Part shown: positions 15,517-23,763 of the stretch, piece after piece | Layout: the number at the start of each line of letters is the position of its first letter | Position numbering within the stretch: position 1 is the first letter of the stretch | Source of the DNA: Verrucomicrobiota bacterium | GTDB taxonomy: Bacteria > Verrucomicrobiota > Verrucomicrobiia > Opitutales > Opitutaceae | Direction of reading: 5' to 3' | DNA: 64,000 nt | Assembly (NCBI GenBank): GCA_016222805.1 | Contig: JACRQG010000011.1 | Coordinates: 439,191 to 503,190, forward strand | Notes under the pieces: model-generated | Database searches by the model: none | Told to the model about the DNA's origin: nothing | The model's input: only the letters and a program-made list of their open reading frames with translations | Program-made: the position numbers and the translations under genes

Positions 15517-18486
15517 ATGATGCGACCCCAGCGTACAGCGGTATCCGTGTGTACTTTCGTGTTGGCCTTGATTTCGATCCGCGCGACGGCCCAGCCGACC
15601 GCGGCGACGGCAGGAACCGACGCCGGCGAACGCATCGTGCTCTCTCCCTTCGTCGTCGATACGACGGCGGAGAAAGGCTACCTGGCCACCCAGACGCTGA
15701 GCGGTACGCGGTTGAAGACGGAACTCAAGGACGTCGGCTCGTCGCTCACCGTGTTTACCGAGCAGCTCACGGACGACCTCGGGGCGAACAGCATCTACCA
15801 GTTGATGTCCTTCGCCCCCAACACCGACCCGTTCGTGATGTCGACTAACGACATCACGGGAAACGGCAATGACTTCATCAACATCCCGACGAAGTTCGTT
15901 TCGCGCGGGGGCGCCACGACGGTGGTGGGGCAGGATTTCTTCGCGAACAACATCCCGCAGGATCGCTTCAACTCGGAGGCGCTGACCTTCACCCGCGGTC
16001 CGAACGCCATCCTCTTTGGCCTGGGTAACGCCGCCGGCGCGTTCATCTCCTCGACCAAGCGCGCGAAGTTCGCCGACGCGCGCGTCGTGGAGCAGCAGAT
16101 GGACAGCCGCGGCGGTCATCGGCTGACCGTCGACCTCAACCAGGTGCTGATTCCGAAATACCTCGCGGTTCGCTATAGCGGGCTCTTCGAGGGCTTGAAC
16201 GACTTTCGCCTGCAGAACAACACCTACCAGCGCCGGCAATTCGGCACGCTGCTGTTCACGCCGTTCCGGCGCACCTCCCTCCGGGTCAACTACGAGGGCG
16301 GGCATATCCAGCAATCGGGGGTCCGACCCTGGCCCGACTATGATGCCGTCTCGCCGTGGCTGGCCGCGGGTTCGCCCTATGTGGCGACCTTCACCAACAC
16401 GGCCGCGGGCAAGCCCGCCGGCACGCAGAACTACACCTTCGCGGGACTGGTCTCCACCGAGTACTCCGCGGGCGGCACGGTGATTCCCACGCAGCGTCTG
16501 ACCAACCAGGCCCAGAGCGTGCCGACGTCGTTCGCCAACGGGTTTCCGGTCAATGGCACCTCGTTCCGTTCGCTGGTGAATCCGGCGATCTACCCGACCT
16601 TTGCGAGCGCCTTCGGCAACTCCGCCTATCGGCTCACCGACTACCACACGGTCTCAGGCTTCCTGGAGCAGCAGATCAGCCGGGACCTGTTCATAGAGGC
16701 CGCGTTCAATCGCGTGAACAGCAAGCTGAGGGCGATCAACGGCTTTGTCGGCCAGAACAGCTACATCTACGTCGACCCCAACCGGCAGCTGCCCAACGGC
16801 CAGCCCAACCCCAACGCGGGGCTGCTCTACAGCCAGTCGCAGTCGACCGTTATCGACGCGCCGAACGAGGCGACGAACTACCGCGCGATGATCTCGTACG
16901 AGTTCGACTTCGCCCGCCGGACTTCCGGCTGGCGGAGGCACCTGGGCCGGCATCAGGCGGCGGCCTTTGTGGAGCACGGCACGACCAGCGGTTGGTCGAG
17001 CAACAACGGCCTGTGGAACACGACGCCGCTCGTCACCACCGGCGCCGCGGCGGCAATCACCAACGGCAACAACGCCATCCAGTACCGTTACTATTATGAT
17101 CCGGCGCGCGGCAAGGTGGGCACATCCGTCGGCCGGCACATCGAGGCCATTCCCGTCCTCTATGCCAACGAGCCGCTGCCCACGCGCGATCCCAGCGGAA
17201 TCACCCCGGCGTTTATGTCCCAGCAGGGTCCGACCATGACCGAGGCGGTCGTGCGCACCCGGGCCCTCGCCCTGCAGAGTTTCTTCTGGAAGGACCGCGT
17301 GGTCGTGACGAACGGCCTGCGGAAGGATGATCAAACCTCGTGGCTGGCGGTGCCCAACGACTTTGGCGCGCTGCGTGACGCCAACGGGATCGCGCCGCGC
17401 CCGAGTGGCATTCACTTGCGCTCGTTCATGCCGGGGAGCCGCGCCGAGCGGGGCGGGCAGACCTACACCCGCGGCATCGTGTTTCACGCCCTGCCGTGGA
17501 TGAGTGTCAGCGTCAACGAATCGGACAACTTTCAGGTCAACGCCGGCACGCGCAATGTCTTCGGGGACCTCCTCCCGAATCCCCAGGGCAAGGGCCGCGA
17601 CTATGGGCTGAAGTTCTCCCTGCTCGATCGCCGGCTCTTCCTCGAGGTGACGCACTACACCAACAGCAACCTCAACAGCGCCGACAGCATCTCCAACAAC
17701 GCCGCCGGCAACTTCAAGCAGTTCGATCAGCTCTGGATCGCGGTGTCGTCGTTCACCGGGGATCCGAAGTATCTCACGTCGCCGTATTCGACGCTCAGCA
17801 CGGTGTGGGCCGATATCGTTTCCACCACCTCGAAGGGATGGGAGTTCGCCCTGACCGCCAACCCCACGCGGCAATGGCGCCTTACGCTCAACGGCAGCCG
17901 GCGCGGCGACAACACCACCACGGCGCGCGGAACCTACATCAACCAGTACATGGCCCAGTACCTCCCGATCATCAAATCGCACCCGGAGTGGATGCCGCTC
18001 GATGCCCAGGGCGTGACGATCGCGAACCGCGTGGCCGACCTCGAGAACACCCTCGTCAACTTCAACGCCATCCGGAACAGCCCGGCCGCCAACTTCGCGG
18101 CCCGGTGGACGGCCAACCTGATCCAGACCTACGAGTTTGCGCGCGACAGCCGCTTCGCGGGCTTTGCCGTCGGTGCGAGCATGAATGCCCGCGGGCCGGC
18201 GATCAACGGCTTCGCCGTCGACTCCCGGCTCGTGCTGGATCCCACGCTGCCGTACCACGCGCCGAGCTACGCCACGTATGGCGCGTGGGTCACCTACCGA
18301 CGAAAGCTCTTCCGCAACCGGCTCGATTGGCGGCTGCAGTTGAATGTCCGCAACGTCCTCGATCAGCACACGATCTTCCCGCTGGTGACCGTCGACACCC
18401 GCGACGGCCGGCACACACCCGACGTCGCGATCTACACCCTCCGCGAACCGCGGACGTACCTCTTCACGAGTGCATTTCGCTTCTAG
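15517..18486 (+). CDS. TonB-dependent outer-membrane receptor
   Basis: 989-aa receptor starting at tandem ATGs (15517, 15520) with signal peptide 'RTAVSVCTFVLALISIRATA'. The plug begins with 'ERIVLSPFVVDTTAEKGYLATQTLSGTRLKTELKDVG', a form common in Opitutaceae receptors, and contains 'LTFTRGPNAILFGLGNAAGAFISSTKRA'. The 22-strand barrel follows and ends 'REPRTYLFTSAFRF', with the terminal aromatic residue needed for Bam recognition. No SusD-like partner is encoded nearby, as is usual outside Bacteroidota. Position next to sulfatases and rhamnosidases suggests uptake of their oligosaccharide products. Confidence 0.92.
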   Translation: MMRPQRTAVSVCTFVLALISIRATAQPTAATAGTDAGERIVLSPFVVDTTAEKGYLATQTLSGTRLKTELKDVGSSLTVFTEQLTDDLGANSIYQLMSFAPNTDPFVMSTNDITGNGNDFINIPTKFVSRGGATTVVGQDFFANNIPQDRFNSEALTFTRGPNAILFGLGNAAGAFISSTKRAKFADARVVEQQMDSRGGHRLTVDLNQVLIPKYLAVRYSGLFEGLNDFRLQNNTYQRRQFGTLLFTPFRRTSLRVNYEGGHIQQSGVRPWPDYDAVSPWLAAGSPYVATFTNTAAGKPAGTQNYTFAGLVSTEYSAGGTVIPTQRLTNQAQSVPTSFANGFPVNGTSFRSLVNPAIYPTFASAFGNSAYRLTDYHTVSGFLEQQISRDLFIEAAFNRVNSKLRAINGFVGQNSYIYVDPNRQLPNGQPNPNAGLLYSQSQSTVIDAPNEATNYRAMISYEFDFARRTSGWRRHLGRHQAAAFVEHGTTSGWSSNNGLWNTTPLVTTGAAAAITNGNNAIQYRYYYDPARGKVGTSVGRHIEAIPVLYANEPLPTRDPSGITPAFMSQQGPTMTEAVVRTRALALQSFFWKDRVVVTNGLRKDDQTSWLAVPNDFGALRDANGIAPRPSGIHLRSFMPGSRAERGGQTYTRGIVFHALPWMSVSVNESDNFQVNAGTRNVFGDLLPNPQGKGRDYGLKFSLLDRRLFLEVTHYTNSNLNSADSISNNAAGNFKQFDQLWIAVSSFTGDPKYLTSPYSTLSTVWADIVSTTSKGWEFALTANPTRQWRLTLNGSRRGDNTTTARGTYINQYMAQYLPIIKSHPEWMPLDAQGVTIANRVADLENTLVNFNAIRNSPAANFAARWTANLIQTYEFARDSRFAGFAVGASMNARGPAINGFAVDSRLVLDPTLPYHAPSYATYGAWVTYRRKLFRNRLDWRLQLNVRNVLDQHTIFPLVTVDTRDGRHTPDVAIYTLREPRTYLFTSAFRF

Positions 18487-18723
18487 GAATCACCAAGCCG
18501 GCCTCACTGCAGATCGCTCAGACTCAGAACCAGGTCTCCCGTGTGGTGAGGCGGGAAATGGCAAGTCACCCAGCAGCAGACCGGTCCAAGCCGATTGGCC
18601 CACGAAACACACAGAACAGACGGAAGAATCGGTTCCGCGTCTTCCGTGGGCAACCAGTCTTGGCCGTGGCTGGCAGCCTCCGGGCGCGCGGGATCACATC
18701 GGATGCTTTCGTTCTGGGTACCC

Positions 18724-18799
18724 TGTAGGCGGGGCGACCCCGCCCCGCGCGAAATGAAGTTCGAAGCAACAGACGCGGGACGAGGTCGTCCCGCCCACA
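18724..18799. repeat. BIME-like pair of family A palindromes
   Basis: A 76-base unit: a 25-base palindrome-bearing element (TGTAGGCGGGGCGACC...) at 18724-18748 and its inverted counterpart at 18775-18799 (ends CCCGCCCACA), separated by 26 bases. Each half contains its own GGGGCGACCCCGCCCC-type dyad. Confidence 0.8.
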
Positions 18800-18924
18800 C
18801 ACGGGCAACGAAATAGGCCCGACCCGAGGCTGCGGCTTTTCCCCGGAACATGGACTCGTGCGATTCGCTTCTAGGATTCTGGAATCCCAAAACTCGCGGT
18901 GAACCGGTGAAGCACCCCAGCAGA

Positions 18925-18998
18925 GAACCACGGATGGACACCGATGAACACGGATGAAGGCGGCGCCATCCATGTCCATTCGTGTTTATTCGTGGTTA
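18925..18998. repeat. Long imperfect inverted repeat, family C
   Basis: Left arm at about 18925-18956 (AACCACGGATGGACACCGAT...) and right arm at about 18967-18998 (...GTCCATTCGTGTTTATTCGT) are imperfect inverted copies of about 30 bases around a 10-12 base loop. A further half copy lies at about 19220-19252 and an eroded pair at 39203-39277. The function is unknown. Confidence 0.7.
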
Positions 18999-19065
18999 TG
19001 AAATCCTGATTTACTGCCGCGTCACGAATGCCACATTACGTCGATTCTCCTGGTTCTGGACGCCC

Positions 19066-19140
19066 TGTAGGCGGGGCGACCCCGCCCCGCGCGAGGCGGA
19101 GTCCGAAGCGACCGAAGTGGGACGAGGCGTGGCAATTCGC
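19066..19140. repeat. Family A palindrome unit, right half degenerate
   Basis: An intact 25-base left element at 19066-19090 is followed by a decayed inverted partner around 19117-19135 (GTGGGACGAGGCGTGGC). The spacer resembles that of the unit at 18724-18799, so the two are direct copies about 340 bases apart. Confidence 0.65.
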
Positions 19141-19363
19141 TGGCGCGTTCCCGAACCCCGTACTTTTATCCTCAGTCATGCACTGGAATTCTAGCGAGGC
19201 CGCGCCCCAGTCTTTCTTCAGCACGGATAGACATGAATGGACACGGATGAAGCGAACGGCATCCAGGTTCATGGGGGGCCGCTCGTGGTTCTTTCGTCGG
19301 GGAGGCTTGACGGGGGTGTCACGAGCTTCGGGCCTCAAGGCCTCCAGCCCCAGAGTCGGTCCC

Positions 19364-20908
19364 ATGCCGCTCCGCGCTGCGGCCAAGGTGGTGGCCGCGC
19401 TCGCGTTGGTGGTGGCGCTGACGCCCCTGCTCCACGCCGCCCCAGCGGAAAGACCCAACCTGGTCTTCATCATGGCGGACGATCTCGGCTGGCGGGATCT
19501 GGCCTGCTTCGGCAGCACCTTCCACCAGACGCCGAATGTCGATCGGTTGGCGGCGCGTGGAGTGAAATTCACCCAGGCTTACGCGGCCAATCCGCTGTGC
19601 TCGCCGACGCGCAGCAGCGTGCTCACCGGACTCTGGCCGGCGCGCACCGGCATCACCGCACCCGTCTGCCACCTGCCGGAGGTGATCCTCGACAAGGGAC
19701 TCGCGAAGGGAAACCCGCGGCAGCGCGTCCGGGTGGCCCAGAGTGTCACCCGACTGAAGACCGACTATATCACCCTGCCAAAGGTGCTGAAGGCGGCCGG
19801 CTACCGCACCGGGCATTTCGGCAAGTGGCACCTGGGCAGCGAGCCCTACTCGGCGCTGCAGCAGGGCTTCGAGGTCGACTTTCCGCACTGGCCGGGCCCT
19901 GGGCCCGCGGGAAGCTACGTTGCGCCCTGGGCGCCGGCGTTTCCGGTGAAAGGGGCCGCCGGCGAGCACATCGAGGATCGCACGGCGGAGGCGGCGGCGA
20001 CGTTCATCCGCGAAAACCGCGATCGTCCGTTCTACCTCAACTACTGGCAATTCAGCGTTCACGCCCCCTACGACCCCAAACCCGCGCTGGTGGAGAAGTA
20101 CCGTCGTCGCGCGGACCCGAAGAACCCGCAGCACAACCCGGTGTACGCCGCGATGGTCGAGAGCCTCGATGACGGCGTCGGCCGCGTCCTCGCCGCGCTG
20201 GAGGAATGCGGGCTGATGGAGAAGACGGTCATCGTGTATTTCTCGGACAACGGTGGGGTAAACTGGCAGGCGCTCAAACCCACCAACGGCAAGGGCGGAG
20301 CGAAAGGGATCGCCGCCGAGTTCGCCGAGATTCCGCCGACCAGCAACGCGCCGCTGCGCGCTGGCAAGGCCAGCCTCTACGAGGGTGGGGTGCGGGAACC
20401 GTGCATCGTGCACTGGCCGGGCGTGACGCGGCCCGGCACCAGCAACGACACGCCGATCCAGAGCATCGACTGGATGCCGACCCTGCTGGAGATCCTCGGC
20501 GTGCCGGCGCCGGCCGGCTTCCGTCCGGATGGCATCAGCATCGTGCCCGCGCTGCGCGGAGGTCCGCTGGCGCGCGAAACCTTGTACTGGCACTTCCCGC
20601 ACGACACTCCGGCGAGCGGCCAGCATCCGGCAACCACGGTGCGGCGAGGCGACTGGAAGCTGCACCGCATTTTCGCGGGCAACGCGGATGGTTCGGACCT
20701 GCTTGAACTCTACAACCTGCGCGAGGATCTCGGCGAAACCCGCAACCTGGCGGCGCAACAGCCCGCGCTCGTGCAGGAACTCAATGCGCGGATCAGCGGC
20801 TTTCTCCAGGAGACGCAGGCCGTGATTCCCACGCTCAACCCCGACTACCGGCCCGCCGCGGGGGAGGCCGTGGAAGCCCCGGCCCGCAACGCCCGGAAGA
20901 AGTCATGA
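19364..20908 (+). CDS. Sulfatase 1 (S1 family, CSPTR)
   Basis: 514-aa secreted type I sulfatase. Signal peptide 'MPLRAAAKVVAALALVVALTPLLHAA', metal ligands Asp39-Asp40 in 'FIMADDLGW', formylglycine motif C79-S-P-T-R, then 'GKWHLG', 'NYWQFSVHAPYDPK' and the second metal site 'VYFSDNGGVNW'. The C-terminal subdomain contains 'LYNLREDLGETRNLA'. Type I sulfatases use a Cys-derived formylglycine and Ca2+ to hydrolyse sulfate esters. The ATG at 19364 is preferred because it begins the signal peptide; the frame is open far upstream through repeats. It overlaps the next gene by ATGA. Substrate position is unknown. Confidence 0.92.
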   Translation: MPLRAAAKVVAALALVVALTPLLHAAPAERPNLVFIMADDLGWRDLACFGSTFHQTPNVDRLAARGVKFTQAYAANPLCSPTRSSVLTGLWPARTGITAPVCHLPEVILDKGLAKGNPRQRVRVAQSVTRLKTDYITLPKVLKAAGYRTGHFGKWHLGSEPYSALQQGFEVDFPHWPGPGPAGSYVAPWAPAFPVKGAAGEHIEDRTAEAAATFIRENRDRPFYLNYWQFSVHAPYDPKPALVEKYRRRADPKNPQHNPVYAAMVESLDDGVGRVLAALEECGLMEKTVIVYFSDNGGVNWQALKPTNGKGGAKGIAAEFAEIPPTSNAPLRAGKASLYEGGVREPCIVHWPGVTRPGTSNDTPIQSIDWMPTLLEILGVPAPAGFRPDGISIVPALRGGPLARETLYWHFPHDTPASGQHPATTVRRGDWKLHRIFAGNADGSDLLELYNLREDLGETRNLAAQQPALVQELNARISGFLQETQAVIPTLNPDYRPAAGEAVEAPARNARKKS

Positions 20909-22767
20909 ACCCCCGGCCGCCCCACGCCGCGCCTTCCGAACCTGTAGGCGGGGCGACCCCGCCCCGCGAGGGGCTTACCGCGGAGGCACGATCGCGGGGC
21001 GAGGTCGCCCCGCCCACAAGCCAACCGAGGTGCGGACCGCGCCTTGCCTGGAGGATCGGCGCGCTCGTCATGGGTGTTGTCACCCCGAGCCCCTCCACCG
21101 CCGCGGAGAAACCCAACGTCATTTTCATCCTGGCCGACGATCTGGGCATCGTCGACGTCAACGCCTACGCCGCCCGCTTCACCGGGGCCGCGCCGGCGCA
21201 GATGTTTTACGAGACGCCCCGGCTGGACCGACTGGTGCGCGAGGGCACCGCCTTCTCCCAGGCCTATGCGTGCCAGCTCTGCTCGCCCACACGCTCGAGC
21301 CTGCTCACCGGCAAGAATGCGGCCCGCCTCGGCTTCACGACCGCGGTCGGAGGCAACGTCCGGACCTTCTATAACCAGGGCTGGCGGCCGCCCCCCGGCT
21401 ACCTCGCGCAGGATGCGGTCGAGTGGATCGACAAGATCACCATCCCGCAGGCTTTGCTCAACGGCACCACGATCGATGCGCTGCCCTCCGGCCAGCCCGC
21501 TGACGAGGGGCGGAACGAAACCACGATTGCCGAGGCGATGCCCGGGCATCATTCCGCCTTCATCGGCAAGTGGCACCTGGGCGGCCATGGTTCCAAGGGC
21601 TGGCAGCCACGGGACCAGGGTTTCGAGGAACTCTCCTATTTCGATGAGGGCGGCTCACCGTACTTCAAGTGGCGCGACGCCTGGAACGCCCGCAAGCTGG
21701 CGCACCCGAAAATGCCCCAGGCGGAGCGGCTCCAGGGACGCACCGGGCCCAATCGCGGCCAGGATTACCTCACCGACGAACTCACCGCGCACGCGGTCGA
21801 ATTCCTCCGCGGACGGGCCGCGGCGCCGGCGGCGACCAGGCCGTTCTTCCTCTACCTCTGTCATTTTGCCGTGCACACGCCGTTCCAGGCGCCGGCCGAA
21901 GAGGTGGCGCGCTTCGAAAAGAAGCCGACCCGGGGGTGGAACGGGCACGACAACGCCACCTACGCCGCGATGCTCAAGCGCCTCGACGACTCGATCGGCC
22001 GCATCCTCGATACCCTGGCGGACACCGGCTTGGAGCGAAACACCCTCGTCGTCTTCATGAGCGACAACGGCGGGGTGATGTACACCTCGCCGCTGGCGAC
22101 CAACAATGCGCCGTTTCGCGGCGGCAAGGCGCTGCATTTCGAGGGTGGCATTCGCGTGCCGCTGGTGTTCCGCTGGCCCGGGCGCCTGCCGGCCGGCCGC
22201 TGGTGCGAGGTGCCGGTCGACTGCAACGACCTGTTTCCCACGCTCCTGGAACTCGGCGGCTACGACCCGCGGCCGCACTACGCATCGGGTGGCATCGACG
22301 GCCGAAGCCTCGTGCCGCTCTTTGCGGACCTCGGCAATGCGCGGAAAGGCTACCCACGCGACACCTTCTACTGGCATTACCCGCTCAACGTAATCGTGAA
22401 GGATCCGGATGACGGCCAGCCGTCGGCGCCGCACTCGACGATCCGCGTCGGGGACTGGAAACTGATCTTCGACTGGTCGGGGGTGCTGAAGCTCTTCAAC
22501 GTCGCCGCCGATCCCTTCGAGCAGCGCGAACTTTCCGCTGCGGAGCCGGAGCGAACGCAGCGGCTCTTCCGTCAGCTCAACGACTGGCTCGACGCCAACG
22601 TGGCCACCAAGTACCTGCCGGCGTTGAACCCGAACTATGATCCGGCGAAGGAGGTTCGCGCCCGGCCCTTCGTTGATCTCCGGCGGAAGTACCTCGGGGA
22701 AACCCGCGCAATCCGCGCGGCGTCAACCGATCCACGCTTCGCCCTCCCGGGAGTTTCCCTGCCATGA
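20905..22767 (+). CDS. Sulfatase 2 (S1 family, CSPTR) with repeat-encoded leader
   Basis: 620-aa type I sulfatase: 'FILADDLGIVDV' (Asp78-Asp79), C126-S-P-T-R, 'GKWHLGGHG', 'LCHFAVHTPFQAP', 'FMSDNGGVMY', and a C-terminal 'LFNVAADPFEQRELSA' subdomain. The ATG at 20905 overlaps the previous stop (ATGA) and is the only in-frame start before the hydrophobic signal 'LAWRIGALVMGVVTPSPSTAA'. Residues 14-38 between them are translated from a complete family A repeat unit ('VGGATPP' ... 'RGEVAPPT'). Either the signal peptide has a 45-residue n-region or translation starts internally. An ATGA overlap also joins it to the next gene. Confidence 0.9.
   Translation: MNPRPPHAAPSEPVGGATPPREGLTAEARSRGEVAPPTSQPRCGPRLAWRIGALVMGVVTPSPSTAAEKPNVIFILADDLGIVDVNAYAARFTGAAPAQMFYETPRLDRLVREGTAFSQAYACQLCSPTRSSLLTGKNAARLGFTTAVGGNVRTFYNQGWRPPPGYLAQDAVEWIDKITIPQALLNGTTIDALPSGQPADEGRNETTIAEAMPGHHSAFIGKWHLGGHGSKGWQPRDQGFEELSYFDEGGSPYFKWRDAWNARKLAHPKMPQAERLQGRTGPNRGQDYLTDELTAHAVEFLRGRAAAPAATRPFFLYLCHFAVHTPFQAPAEEVARFEKKPTRGWNGHDNATYAAMLKRLDDSIGRILDTLADTGLERNTLVVFMSDNGGVMYTSPLATNNAPFRGGKALHFEGGIRVPLVFRWPGRLPAGRWCEVPVDCNDLFPTLLELGGYDPRPHYASGGIDGRSLVPLFADLGNARKGYPRDTFYWHYPLNVIVKDPDDGQPSAPHSTIRVGDWKLIFDWSGVLKLFNVAADPFEQRELSAAEPERTQRLFRQLNDWLDANVATKYLPALNPNYDPAKEVRARPFVDLRRKYLGETRAIRAASTDPRFALPGVSLP
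20943..21018. repeat. Family A pair inside the leader of sulfatase 2
   Basis: A 76-base unit with the same size and orientation as 18724-18799: element at 20943-20967 and inverted partner at 20994-21018. It lies in frame between start codon and signal peptide. Confidence 0.82.
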
Positions 22768-23658
22768 GCCTTCATCGCCTGTCCCTTTCCGAAACGCCCA
22801 CGCTGTGCCGCACCGATACGGAGGTGTTTTCGCGCGGGGCGGGGTCGCCCCGCCCACAGGACTCAACCGTGGAGAACCGTCCGAGACCCTTCTGGGGTAC
22901 TTTCGAATTCCCCCCTGTCGGCGGGGCGACCCCGCCCCGCTCCCTCGTTCCTCGCGGATTCGCCACTCTGCTTGCACTCTCCCTCGGAGGCGGCGCCGCG
23001 CGATGAGACAGGCTTCGAGAGCATCTTTGACGGGCGCTCCTTGACCAACTGGGAAGGGGATCCCGTCTACTGGCGCGTGGAAAACGGCTGCCTCGTCGGC
23101 GAGGTCACGCCGGCGACACTGCTGAAGCAGAATTCCTTCATCATCTGGCGGGGCGGTACGACGCGGGATTTTGAACTCAAGCTGGAGTACCGCATTTCCG
23201 ATCGCGGCAACAGCGGCGTGAATTACCGCAGCGAACCGATCGAAGGTCAGAAGTACGCCCTGCGGGGCTATCAGGCCGACATCGACGGTCAGCAACGCTA
23301 CACCGGCCAGAACTACGAGGAGAAGGGGCGGACCTTCCTGGCCCTGCGCGGGGACATCAGTCGCGTCGACGCGGACGGCAAGGCCCGGATCATCGGCCAG
23401 GTAGGCGACAAGGATGCGCTGGCGCAGAAGGTCCGGAATGGGGATTGGAACGAGTACCATCTGATCGCCCGCGGCAACGTGCTGACGCACCTTCTCAATG
23501 GCCAGGTGATGAGCGTGGTGATCGACGACGATCCGGTGCGGCGAAAGTTCGACGGACTCCTCGGAGTCCAGGTGCACGTCGGCCCGCCGATGAAAGTCGA
23601 ATTCCGCCACCTCCGCTTGAAGCGCCTGACCCCCGAAATCCTGCCGGCCAAGCGATGA
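22764..23658 (+). CDS. DUF1080 (3-keto-disaccharide hydrolase-like) protein, frameshifted
   Basis: The C-terminal 228 codons (frame starting at TTG 22972) encode a complete DUF1080 jelly-roll domain: 'FESIFDGRSLTNWEGDPVYWRVENG', 'SFIIWRGGTTRDFELKLEYRISDRGNSGVNYRS', 'NGDWNEYHLIARGNVLTHLLNGQVMSVVIDDD'. A start at 22764 overlapping the previous stop (ATGA), a repeat-rich leader and a signal-peptide-like 'RGFATLLALSLGGGAA' are in a second frame that hits TGA at 23004-23006. Removing one base near 23000 would fuse the two as 'GGAA-DETGFESIFDG'. So a one-base insertion (real or sequencing) is likely. The family acts on glycosides and 3-keto-glucosides in secreted degradation systems. Confidence 0.78.
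22832..22940. repeat. Two family A palindromes in the DUF1080 leader
   Basis: Elements at about 22836-22859 (GCGGGGTCGCCCCGCCCACA end) and about 22915-22940 (TGTCGGCGGGGCGACC start) in the outward order, opposite to the inward pair at 20943-21018. They lie between the start codon overlapping the upstream stop and the signal peptide. Confidence 0.75.
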
Positions 23659-23763
23659 TCCGTTCCCCCCTGCGCTTCGGTCCCAACCTCCGAGGGCGGC
23701 CACGCCTCAGTCGTAGCCGGGGGACCGCTCCGTGAGCGTTAAAGTGGACAGTGTTCTTCTCCC

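Larger units (their letters stand above)
18487..19363. other. 877-base non-coding, repeat-filled gap
   Basis: No credible gene. The stretch holds two family A palindrome units (18724-18799; 19066 onward), a long family C inverted repeat (18925-18998), a further family C half (about 19220-19252) and a string 'GAAACACACAGAACAGACGGAAGAATC' type sequence with its near-inverted partner around 18600-18660. Short open frames here are products of the repeats. The promoter of the sulfatase chain should be in the right part. Confidence 0.7.

Noticed and set aside
18504-18979. Several 70-145 codon frames in the gap after the first TonB receptor
   Set aside because: They are translations of dispersed repeats on both strands with no consistent codon pattern or domain.
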